A stretch of 64,000 bases of DNA from Terfezia claveryi (taxonomy: Eukaryota; Ascomycota; Pezizomycetes; Pezizales; Pezizaceae), in assembly GCA_015179025.1 (NCBI GenBank), contig WHUX01000008.1:496001-560000 (forward strand). The letters are read 5' to 3'. Shown here piece by piece: positions 55,610 through 64,000 of this stretch. Position 1 is the stretch's first letter. Every line of letters begins with the position of its first letter. The translations under genes were made by a program, and so were the position numbers. Under the pieces are notes generated by a model. The model saw only the letters and a program-made list of their open reading frames with translations, searched no databases and was not told the origin of the DNA.

Positions 55610-57630
55610 GCATATGCTGCTATACGGCAGAATAATGAAAAAGCCAACTTACTGGAATACACCGAAAGCTGTCCTCAAGATCTATGTAGTCCCTGAGAAT
55701 ACGCACTAATCGATGTCTGATTCAGATCAAGTGAGTCTTTGCGGCGGTTAGGTGGGTTGCTGCTTCGCTTGTTGCTCGTTTGTGGCTTCGTTTGTTGCTT
55801 CACGTTTGTTGCTTCACGTTTGTTGCTTCGTTGCTGGCTGTGCTAGTTACACGATGGGGGTGAGACCTCAATGGTGGGAAGCTCTACCGGTAGCGGATGG
55901 GGCTGAAAACTATCTGTGAGATGAAATCTGGAACCAAGGCCGCAGAGAGGAATCTTATACCGCATGCTCCTCGAAATTGGTAGAGCGGGTAGTAGGCCTC
56001 TTAAGTAGAAGGTTCCACATGTCGATATCAGAATGAATACTTTAAGTATGTACAATATCTAAAACCTGGAAAATAGTTCCGCTGGGAATTGGGGGGACGA
56101 TCAAGGTGACTGGGGTCACAGTACAGTACATACATAAATGTTTCCCCCAGACCATTGGGCCGAGGGAAACACGGGCCAGGTAAAAAGGATGCCGGCGTAC
56201 TGCCCAGCAAGAGTCATTCTTTGAAGCATGCCACAAAATTAATGGTTACTCATACATACTGCCGGTGTTAAATGTCACCAACAATTCTTCCAGCATATAA
56301 GGGGAAAAAAAAAAAAACCATGTAGATGGGCCTTATCAAGGTGTATATTGTGAGAGAAGCAGCATGTTGTACCTACCTGCTATACCTACTTGGTACATTG
56401 ATTTCATATTCTCTACAGTACTTACGGGTTCCAACGTATCATGCCCTATCGGTCGGTACCTGGAAAGAAAGGCTCCCGTTCGCTCTACACGAGTCGAGAG
56501 ATAATAAGGCTAATCAAAGGACACTAGCCTACCTAGGTAGTACATGCCTGCACCCTACAGTGGTTCCATGCACTCCATCATGCAGCTCCCGCTGTTGACG
56601 ATGTTTTCCGTTTGCAAGATATCCCTTCTGCTTCATCTGCTACGCACACTGTTAGTGTGGCCAATGAAGTGAGGAACGCCCTTGCAGTTGATCTTTCAGC
56701 ATGCACCAGTCCCAACTGGGCATGAGTCATCGTAGAAATTTGATGAGAAGGGCAATTTGCGTGTACCGGTACAGTATGATCATTGCCAGTTAATTCCCAA
56801 AATCTATCACCTCTTCCTATCAACCAGATCAGTATCCATGTCTCACCATTACTCAGCACTGCCCGGTACAGGAAGAGCTGAGGATTTTTCGCTATTGTTG
56901 CTTAGAATATATATTAATAGCAGTAACTACGTGTTCAAAAGAGCTTTTAACCTAGTTTTTACTGAATGTAGGTAGTTTACAAGAAGTTATATTCATTCAA
57001 CTCACCTCTCATTCATGCCGCATGCTGTCTAAGGCGGCATGCATTGTGTTACCCCCTGCAGGAACGATCGAACATCTCAGGTCAAGGTAGAGAGATTTTT
57101 AAGTGAATAGGTAGAACACACTGAAGCAAGATTTTGCAATCCAATGTTAACTGTCTTCAAGAATTAACCCGTTAAGCCCGAGAGTGATGCATGCTTGTAG
57201 ATCGAAGCGTTGATAGATCCACAATATGCGGCTGCAATGATCTTCCTGAGTACCGGTACTAGTTTATAGTTGTTCTTCAATCGGATAGTCCATCCCACGT
57301 CACACCGGCACATTCGGGAGCGGCACATTCGGGAGCGGCACATCATCCTGGTGTACAGTGGGACGGCACTCGTTTGTTAACTTGGCGCTCTGCCGGGGGC
57401 CTTGCTTTTCCAAGGAACGTTTGTACTCCATGTATGTCATCCAGAAAGGGTATAGCAGAATTGTCGAGTTGCAGAGGGCAAGGTTGAATATAGCAGATGT
57501 GAGATATAGAATATTCCAATTTATTTAGGTTCTAGGATCGAGACCCACCACAATCAGATGCAGGCAGGAAGAAAGTTTTGGCAAGTATAGGTATAAAATA
57601 CATAGAGGTAACACTCACCTAAACTTCAAG

Positions 57631-57698
57631 TGAGATCATTGATTTTGATTAGGACTCATCTGAATGAGATCATTGATTTAGATTAGGACTCACCTGAA
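57631..57698. repeat. 34-bp tandem duplication
   Basis: Two adjacent units TGAGATCATTGATTT(T/A)GATTAGGACTCA(T/C)CTGAA with two substitutions. No gene nearby. Confidence 0.8.
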
Positions 57699-58467
57699 AT
57701 TGTGCACAAAAAACATGCCGATTCTGGGTCAAGTATGTACGTTTTGGGCTGATGCCTCATAATCGATATCACTAGTCTGGTTGGAGATATCACTTGTTGA
57801 ATGAAATTGGGGGCACTTTTCAACAGTCCGGTCGTATCAGCCCATGCAAATAAGCGAAACAACCTTATCAAGGGACTCAGATAACACTTGAGCCTTTTGC
57901 TATTGACTTGCATGCCCCAAAAGAGGGCACGATTAGGTTCGGCTATCGCCAGAATTCGCTAGCAAGCTGCCTAGAAACATGCGGAGTACCTAGTCCCCGA
58001 GGGGGTTATTGTCCAACTAAGAGGAGGTTAGTCTGGCGAGGAGTGTAGGGCTTGTACTTATAGTAGGTCCCAAAGAGTTTTGAAGCATGCTCCACAGTAG
58101 TCTGGAGCCCACACTGCTCCTTGTCTCAATTAATATAAAGTACTATAAGAGCTGGCATATTCCCCTGTAAGCTGTGTTGTGTACAGTCCAATAGCATGCA
58201 CTTGTTCAAGCTGTGAGCTATTGTTGCCCCGCCCACTTTGATTATGCAAACTTCTTAGTCTCGATCAGACCCTCGTAGTTAATCTGTGAAATATGGTGGT
58301 CGATCAAGTGTGCCCACCACCCGTCAGAAGTGTGACAGTTGCTGTCAAGCGTTTGCCCTCTCTGCGTTCGGAAGAACCCCTTGGCAGGAGGGTCTTGGCA
58401 TGAGACTAGCAGTAACGCCCGATATTATTAAGGTCGCAGGGGTTACATAATCTGGCATGGCGAATGA

Positions 58468-58545
58468 ATTGCCAAGACAATCAGTACGGAATGGTCGTAT
58501 ATACATATTGCCAAGACAATCAGTACGGAATGGTCGTATATACTG
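58468..58545. repeat. 39-bp tandem duplication next to an inverted-repeat element
   Basis: Two nearly identical adjacent units starting ATTGCCAAGACAATCAG, at 58468-58506 and 58507-58545, ending 6 bp before the TA-flanked element at 58554. Confidence 0.85.
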
Positions 58546-58553
58546 TACATATA

Positions 58554-58646
58554 GTCTGGTTGGCACATATACATAATCATCTGGAAGTAGCGTGGGGGAA
58601 AGTTACTGCGCCTAGCACTGCAGTATATACTACGTGCAAGCCAGAC
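58554..58646. mobile_element. 93-bp TA-flanked MITE-like element
   Basis: Starts GTCTGGTTGGCACATATA and ends in the inverted counterpart TATATACTACGTGCAAGCCAGAC, with TA outside both ends (58552-58553, 58647-58648). Too short to encode anything. Shares terminal sequence with the 49-bp element at 42019 and with unpaired ends at 25753, 63752 and 63977. Confidence 0.5.
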
Positions 58647-58734
58647 TAACTGTATCTACGAATAGGCAGTTTTGGTACTTTACATGCCGTGACATTCTTC
58701 ACATGTTGTACAGTACTCGGTACTTATATAAGTA

Positions 58735-59203
58735 CAATTAGTGGACATAAGTCTTGGTAAATCACCAAAACACACCAAAAGTGCCCTTCGTAGACACCTG
58801 CATAATCACACTCACCTTGTGAATTTTCGAGCGGCTTTTTGGATAGAGTTTGAGCTTGATATGAAGTTTCCATATCCAAATTTATAGGCCTATAGAAGTT
58901 CTTCAGCTGCCCTGGTAATTTTTTGAAGTCCTCGCAAACTGAAAAGTTATGAAAACGCGCTATTCCCCATACAGTTTAGCGCTATTTCTACGATTTTGGA
59001 ATTGGCTTCAGTTCTGCAGACTGCTGTGCCTGCCCAAGACGTTTAACCAGGCTGTAAAAATCAGAGGAAAGACCTGTGATTTTCTCTTAAATCTACAATT
59101 TTTTTTATGTAATGATTTGCCGGGCTCAGTTTTTAACATTTTTCACACGATAGCCACTTTTGGTGTGTTTTGGTGTTTTACCAAGACTTATGTCCACTAA
59201 CTG
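58735..59203. mobile_element. 469-bp MITE with about 50-bp terminal inverted repeats and TA duplication
   Basis: The left end, from CAATTAGTGGACATAAGTC through GGTAAATCACCAAAACACACC to AAAAGTG, is matched in inverted orientation at the right end with only two mismatches over about 50 nt. TA flanks both ends (58733-58734, 59204-59205). The similarity extends a few bases outward (TAAGTA/TACTTA). The interior has no transposase-like frame. Size, TIR and TA target fit a non-autonomous Tc1/mariner- or pogo/Fot-type element. Confidence 0.75.
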
Positions 59204-59553
59204 TACTTAGATCATCCTTTTGTGCAAGTGTCAAATAGCTTATAAAACCAAATATTTATGACCTGTAGACTGGTTTATAAAACCTCAATTCCTTGTTCCG
59301 CCTCTAGCCGGACTCTCCATTTGCTTGTAACTGCACTCACCCTTGTCTTTGATGAACTAGAATGGCTATGCGTCGTACTCCACTTCGGGCTTATCTCCTG
59401 AAAAGACCAAAGGTTTAGCAGCCTTCCAAGTTGTCTAGGGCCAATGCAGTATATATGTATCTATATTATTCTACGTACTACTCTATATCTGACATCTCGG
59501 TCCCAGACTCTTGGCGGTGATAACTTTTATCTGCAAGAGTCTGGTACTAAACT

Positions 59554-59633
59554 GCTCCGAAACTGCACGCGCTAGCATCCCCGAGCTCAAAACGCTCGGA
59601 GATGCTAGCGCGTGCATAGCCTGTTTTCGGAGC
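59554..59633. repeat. Long hairpin inside the foldback element
   Basis: Arms TGCACGCGCTAGCATC (59564-59579) and GATGCTAGCGCGTGCA (59601-59616) are perfectly complementary. Inner arms CCGAGC/GCTCGG leave a 7-nt loop, and outer arms GCTCCGAAA/TTTCGGAGC extend the structure. Confidence 0.85.
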
Positions 59634-59739
59634 TACTAGCGTTGTTTTGAGCTGCATATTTCATAAGCATACACAATTGTCATAACGACAACAGCAGAAT
59701 AAATGTCTACCAAAGCATTTGGGATTTCGTTCATTTGAG

Positions 59740-59845
59740 AATGTATTATCTCTAGTTTTGAGAGTTGGACAGGATTTGGTTTGACTCGATTTGGTATTAT
59801 CTTTAGTTTTGAGAGTCGGACAGGATTTGGTTTGACTCTCGATTT
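59740..59845. repeat. About 51-bp tandem duplication
   Basis: Two units sharing GTATTATCT(C/T)TAGTTTTGAG and GGACAGGATTTGGTTTGACT with a T/C and a 2-bp difference. Lies inside the foldback element. Confidence 0.8.
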
Positions 59846-60171
59846 ACAGAGGCACTAAGAGTCTGGTCATGAGAGCAAGGATATCTACTATCTTGGAGCA
59901 GCGATTTGATCTCGGAGCAAGATTTTCTGTGGCTATACTAAGTAACCTATAAGACTAGAAAGCTAGAAACCTGCTCCGGAGCTTAGGTTTTCAATGGGTT
60001 GGTCTTAGTTGGAGGGGTTATGAGTATCAACTATCTACTATATTATAGTCTCGAGGCAGTAACTTGATCTCGGAGCAGCATTTACTTTGGCTATTCTAAG
60101 TAACCTATGAGACTAGAAAGCTAGAAAGCTGCTCCGGGCTCAGGTCTACATTTTAATGGGTTGGTCTTAGT

Positions 60172-60778
60172 CAAGGTGCCTTATATGCTTGCTCCGGACA
60201 ATATTGGCTTGCTCGGTGGTGTCTTATATGCTTGCTCCAGGCAATATATGCTTGCTCGGTGCCTCATATTGCTCCGGGCAACATATGTTCGCTCAGTGCC
60301 TTATATGCTTGCTCCAGACAATATTAGCTTGCTCGGTGGTATCTTATATGCTTGCTCCGGGCAATATAGGCTCGCTTAGTGCCTTATATGCTTGCTCCAG
60401 GCAATATATTCTTGCTCAGTGCCTTATATGCTTGTTCCGGGCAATATAGGCTCGCTTAGTGCCTTATATGCTTGCTGCAGACAATATTAGCTTGCTCGGT
60501 GGTATCTTATATGCTTGCTCCGGGCAATATAGGCTCGCTTAGTGCCTTATACGCTTGCTCCAGGCAATATATTCTTGCTCAGTGCCTTATATGCTTGTTC
60601 CGTGCAATATAGGCTCGCCCAGTGCCTTATATGCTTGCTCCAGACAATATTGGCTTGCTCGGTGGTGTCTTATATACTTGCTCCAGGCAATATATTCTTG
60701 CTCAGTGCCTTATATGCTTGTTCCGGGCAATATAGGCTCGCTCAGTGCCTTATATGCTTGCTCCGGGCAATATAGGCT
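60172..60778 (+). repeat. Tandem array, about 15 units of about 40 bp
   Basis: Units read GCTTGCTCCGGGCAATAT + GGCTCGCTCAGTGCC + TTATAT with recurrent variants. Some units carry the longer GGTGGTGTC form, giving a higher-order alternation of about 40 and 43 bp. Followed by the inverted array at 60786-60998. Confidence 0.9.
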
Positions 60779-60785
60779 TTATAGG

Positions 60786-60998
60786 AGCAAGCCTGTATTT
60801 CCCGGAGCAGGCCTATAAGGCACCGAGTGAGCGTATATTGCCTAGAGCAAGCATATAAGACACCACCGAGCAAGCCAATATTGTCCGGCGCAAGCATATA
60901 AGGCACTGAGCGAGCCTATGTTGCCTGGAGCAAGCATATGAGACACCACCGAGCAAGCCAATATTGTCCGGAGCAAGCATATAAGGCGCTGAGCAAGT
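60786..60998 (-). repeat. Inverted partner array (about 5-6 units)
   Basis: Reverse-complement copies of the same 40-43-bp unit, including the GACACCACCGAGCAAGCC form, which is the complement of the GGTGGTGTC variant. The junction with the direct array is near 60779-60786, making a long imperfect palindrome. Confidence 0.88.
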
Positions 60999-61131
60999 AT
61001 CTACAAGAGTCTGGGACCGAGAACAGTGTTCCGGCAGTGTTCCGGAATGTTTTTGTTGAGATGTTCAAAAATCAATTTACATTCAAAAACAAATACTTTT
61101 CTATATAGTATTACATATTCTGCTCCGAAGC

Positions 61132-61201
61132 CACTAGCGTATTGCATAGTTTCCACGCTAGTTCCTCCGAGCTCGGAGGAACTAGCGTGGCAATTTCGGA
61201 G
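61132..61201. repeat. Second hairpin with a 38-bp perfect palindrome
   Basis: 61153-61190 is an uninterrupted palindrome with arms CCACGCTAGTTCCTCCGAG and CTCGGAGGAACTAGCGTGG, no loop. Outer arms CTCCGAA/TTCGGAG repeat the design of the hairpin at 59554. It lies just outside the 18-bp right TIR and is followed by a CCAGACTCTT...AAGAGTCTGG inverted pair (about 61207-61265). Confidence 0.88.
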
Positions 61202-61269
61202 TAGGTTACTACCAGACTCTTAGCCGTAGCACTAAAATAATTACAGCGTAGGCACTAAGAGTCTGGTCA

Positions 61270-62268
61270 CGAGAGCAACAAAGAGCCTTGGCCACGGAGA
61301 CGAGATACGAAGAATTACGTGAAGGGAGTATTTATTATGTTTATTGGTGCTGTTGTATATATAACAAACTATTTAATTCACCAAGAGAGGTATGTTTTAT
61401 AAACTAACTGATTTACTCGGTGCCAGGCTCTATCGACCTAAGGAACGGACAATTGAACTACCTAAGGAGAACTAGAGCAAGCTGGCAAGTATAGCAAGGC
61501 AGGAACAGATGGAATAGAGGATTAAATTCTTGTAACCAGTCTCAGGTGCTAGTTTTATTGTATATGGTATGAAAGTTGTAGTTCTAGGCCATTAGTGTCC
61601 AGCTGTCGTCAGTTTAAAACCAAAACTGCCGATTTTAAAAATATCATGAATCAAGGGAAGCAAGCAAGAAGCTCTACATCTGGAATTCTCCCAACAATAC
61701 CTAATCCTTTAATAATCTAAGAAATCTAACAGGCCGAACCAGAATTGCATTGTACAGATAGTTGAGAATATGGGTGAAGTGGTTGTATGGCAACGGCATG
61801 TACTAATGCTCACCCCAAGTTGCGGCAGCTCTGGACATTCCTTGAGGGGAGAAGAAGAGGAAATATTAGGTAAGGTAAGTATTATGGATAATGCCAACCT
61901 GGTTCGAGGTTGTTGTCTTGTTATAAAACTGACAATGGCCGGACACTAATGTGCACGGAACTATACATACAGCTCAAAAATGAACTGCATGATTATGCTC
62001 TGGAAATTAGTTTTGTTCTTTACTGTAGCTGAGGTGTCTCCTCATTAGCAAGAAGGCATTTGCATCCTGATGCAGTACTGTTTATGCAGGGGGATTTCTG
62101 GATGCAGGCAGAGTCGAGATAACTGGACTTCTCTGCAACGCAGAGGGACTGATGGCTTATGTCTCTGGCTTCGTCGTGTCTACCAATTTTTATCACGTAC
62201 GAATACGGCGCTACTGGGTACTGCCTTGGGCATATCGCCTATGCCCTAGTCTATATCAAATGGCGTTT
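61270..62268. other. Intergenic region left of the GPI13 pseudogene
   Basis: No recognised gene; short frames only. It might contain unrecognisable, more decayed upstream GPI13 sequence. Confidence 0.4.
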
Positions 62269-63552
62269 TCTACCTATATGGCCGACATCGGTGTGGGGGA
62301 GCCCTGGCTGCCCTATACCGTGTCTCATGCCTTACTATTTGCATCAAACTCATTCATCATTTGCCCATTTGGGAAAATATTGTGTGGAATTTCTTTCTTG
62401 CTACCTTCGGCATTGGAGCACCATCCACTCACGGAGGCAATCAGACCTCACGGCAAGAGTGCTCGGGGCATATCACTCACTCATTTCCTTAACGAGTTGC
62501 ATCTCTCTCCAAGCTATGCCATGAGAAACAAATGCCGTATTGCGTCTCAACTTTCTATGCCATCGGTTTCAGCACCTTAAAGTCTTAGCCTCTTTCTCGT
62601 TATGCCAATTGCCCTACCATCAGTCATCAAATCCTTCTATAAAGGGACAAAATCTTATGAGGGACCGGCAAGCTTCTGGATTGGATTCTCATTCAGGATT
62701 GGACTGGTACTAAACGCAGTATATTGGAGATGCTGCTGATAATGACGAATGTTTATCCATCAATGAAGGGCTCCTGATGGCCACCAAGATGTTCATCTCA
62801 AAATTGATTCCGGCGATGGGCTTTGTTGCAGGCCAAGTTGGCTTCGCATGGGGCCAGGCTAGTCTGATTGGCACGGCCCAGGCTTGCCTGCGTATCAAGC
62901 TTTCCTCAAAACAAGGCAAGAAATTGGCACCATTGGAACCAGACTACACCATTGGGAAAAATCCTACTTCCAAGAAGATTTCATCTGACAGTAGTGTGGT
63001 TCTTTTGGGATATTGATTTTGCTCTAGAAACCTCCTGGTGGAATCTCAATGGAAATTCTCTTCTGGCATATCCTCAATGTCCTCGAGGTAATTGACTGCA
63101 ATGAATTGAATGGCAGTGCGATTGAACCTGTTGTGCTTGGGTTGTTGGGGAATGCACACTTCTTCTCTACCGGGCACAAACCTACCCTGCCCTTGATACA
63201 GTGGGAAACTGCATTCATTCCCTTCTCAACCATAGTATATTCATGGTCCCCTAAAGAAGCGGCCAAAGTAAGGTGGGATGCTGAGTGGTGTTATGGTGTG
63301 TTCATCCTCTATCACACTGTCGTTGCAACGTCAGCAGCGGCATGTGCTGGATGGCCACGGGGACACTCGATACTGCACAAGGTATTCAGTCCAAGATTCA
63401 TGTTGGGTAATCTCGATCGTGGAGTTGTGCTGCTGGTTGTGGATGATGTCGTTAGTCTAATCTCTCTGGGTGCAGTAAGATGGAATTCATGGCTGCTGCG
63501 GAGGATTTGGGTACCAGTATTAGAGCGATGGGGCCAAAAAGTGGCAGCATAG
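62269..63552 (+). pseudogene. GPI13: GPI13/PIG-O (GPI ethanolamine phosphate transferase 3) pseudogene, truncated and frameshifted
   Basis: Collinear pieces of the C-terminal membrane domain of PIG-O/Gpi13 appear in shifting frames: HALLFASNSFI (about 62328-62360), WNFFLATFGIGA (62385), RRQSDLTARVLGAYHSL (about 62430), EKQMPYCVSTFYA (62523), MPIALPSVIKSF to FRIGLVLNAVYW (62581-62727), DAADNDECLSINEGL to GFVAGQVGFAWGQ (62729-62860), and EILFWHILNVLEVIDCNELN to HFFSTGHKPTLPLIQWETAFIP and SPRFMLG (63049-63552). At least six frame changes occur within a few bases inside conserved blocks, so introns cannot explain them. The N-terminal alkaline-phosphatase-like catalytic domain is absent, and a segment after YSWSP appears deleted. 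Family knowledge: Gpi13 adds ethanolamine phosphate to the third mannose of GPI anchors in the ER and is essential in yeast, so a functional copy should exist elsewhere. Confidence 0.82.
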
Positions 63553-64000
63553 GGTGGGGCCAGTAATTTTGTATATATAGCTGCAGTTGTTTTGTGATGA
63601 TTTTCACCCTATATATGTAATCTATTTTACGTACATGAAGCGAAGCATTTTTATAAAGCAAGGGGCTACTGGTTAGATCAATCAACCAGATGTGGCATGA
63701 GACTACAACAAGATTACCTCGGCTTTGTAACGTTGGGTGGGGTGCATGGTAGTCTGGTTGGTTGGTTAAGTGGTGGTGGCTTTGACGAACCAAACGAACT
63801 AGGTATGATTGGCAAGCGATTGTTTTGATACAATCTCAAGGTGAGGATATGATCTGACATCGATATATCAAATCGCAATATCTCCAGTCCCGAGACCACG
63901 GCCCATATCACAGAGTAGTCAGGTGCGATACCTAAGTGGTACACCATTCTAATGGTTCTAATATATTGGAATCCTAGTCTGGTTGCTGGAATCCCTCTGG
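63553..64000. other. Right-edge intergenic sequence
   Basis: No gene recognised. Two TAGTCTGGTTG sequences (63750 and 63975) resemble ends of the TA-flanked short elements but no partner end is visible before the window stops. Confidence 0.4.

Larger units (their letters stand above)
54478..58467. other. 4-kb intergenic region with G-rich and short duplicated tracts
   Basis: No protein motif found. Contains a G-rich block (55534-55609), short TTGTTGCTTCACG repeats near 55785-55835, a GGCACATTCGGGAGC duplication near 57307-57340 and a 34-bp tandem duplication at 57631-57698. The PUF promoter must lie at the left end. Confidence 0.45.
59496..61021. mobile_element. Foldback-type element: inverted tandem arrays bounded by 18-bp perfect TIRs
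   Basis: The left end CTCGGTCCCAGACTCTTG (59496-59513) and right end CAAGAGTCTGGGACCGAG (61004-61021) are exact inverted repeats. Inside lie a hairpin (59554-59633), a 50-bp duplicated block (about 59740-59845), a pair of about 130-bp imperfect direct repeats (about 59885-60010 and 60035-60170), and a tandem array of about 15 units of about 40 bp (60172-60778). Five or six units of the same sequence follow in reverse orientation (60786-60998). No transposase frame is present: long frames here are translations of the 40-bp unit. No target duplication was evident outside the 18-bp ends. Confidence 0.6.

Noticed and set aside
60161..60818. Several overlapping 70-87-codon frames repeating YACSRQY/LACSVVSYMLAPG-type peptides
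   Set aside because: They are translations of the 40-bp tandem unit in all three frames with no conserved start or independent protein motif.
60172..60998. Regularly spaced repeats resembling a CRISPR array
   Set aside because: Units are contiguous without unique spacers, partly inverted, and the host is a eukaryote.
62152..62580. Intact 142-codon gene candidate
   Set aside because: It is one frame of the GPI13 pseudogene; conserved pieces jump between frames inside it.

Overview
The window is nuclear DNA from a filamentous ascomycete (Pezizomycotina). Protein-coding genes are interrupted by short GT-AG introns of about 48-180 nt with CTAAC/CTGAC-like branch sites. Gene content is fungal: CYC2-like, BMT2, SEC22, ELP5, AVT-type vacuolar transporter, TFB1, TDA3-like and PUF3-like genes, plus a chromodomain Ty3/gypsy element. 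Genes are sparse (about 11 intact genes in 64 kb), and long intergenic tracts hold repeats, homopolymer runs and decayed genes. This resembles a repeat-inflated genome such as those of Pezizomycetes, but that placement is only an inference. All gene models were spliced by eye and checked only for frame closure (summed exons divisible by three) and recognisable family motifs.

Layout. 1-1220: 3' part of a CYC2-like mitochondrial flavoprotein gene (+). 1994-2460: two tRNA-Thr(AGT) genes (-), each with a 7-nt anticodon-loop intron; an intronless third copy lies at 49960-50032. 6122-7059: BMT2 (-). 9337-11196: cytochrome P450 (+). 11.2-17.3 kb: no recognised gene. 17295-24528 is the only gene-dense island: ASXH/DEUBAD protein (-), SEC22 (+), ELP5 (-), a LINE remnant and an MMTAG2-like gene (-). 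27084-29529: vacuolar amino-acid transporter (+). 32022-34285: TFB1 (-).

34746-40779 is a very young Ty3/gypsy chromovirus (-). It has identical 94-bp LTRs, a perfect 5-bp target duplication, gag, pol and a C-terminal chromodomain, but pol carries one in-frame TGA. It lies about 460 bp upstream of TFB1 in the same orientation. 46009-47424: TDA3-like oxidoreductase (+). 51323-54477: nine-exon PUF3-like RNA-binding protein (-). 54.5-64 kb is repeat-rich. It contains TA-flanked short inverted-repeat elements, a 1.5-kb foldback structure built from an inverted tandem array bounded by 18-bp perfect terminal inverted repeats, and a truncated, multiply frameshifted GPI13/PIG-O pseudogene.

The host genes are mostly unlinked housekeeping functions: tRNA and rRNA modification (ELP5, BMT2), transcription and chromatin (TFB1, ASXH), membrane traffic and transport (SEC22, AVT), and mRNA control (PUF). 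There is no secondary-metabolite cluster around the P450. The most unusual material is the foldback/inverted-array locus, the stop-containing yet otherwise intact retroelement, the GPI13 pseudogene and the tRNA-Thr intron polymorphism.
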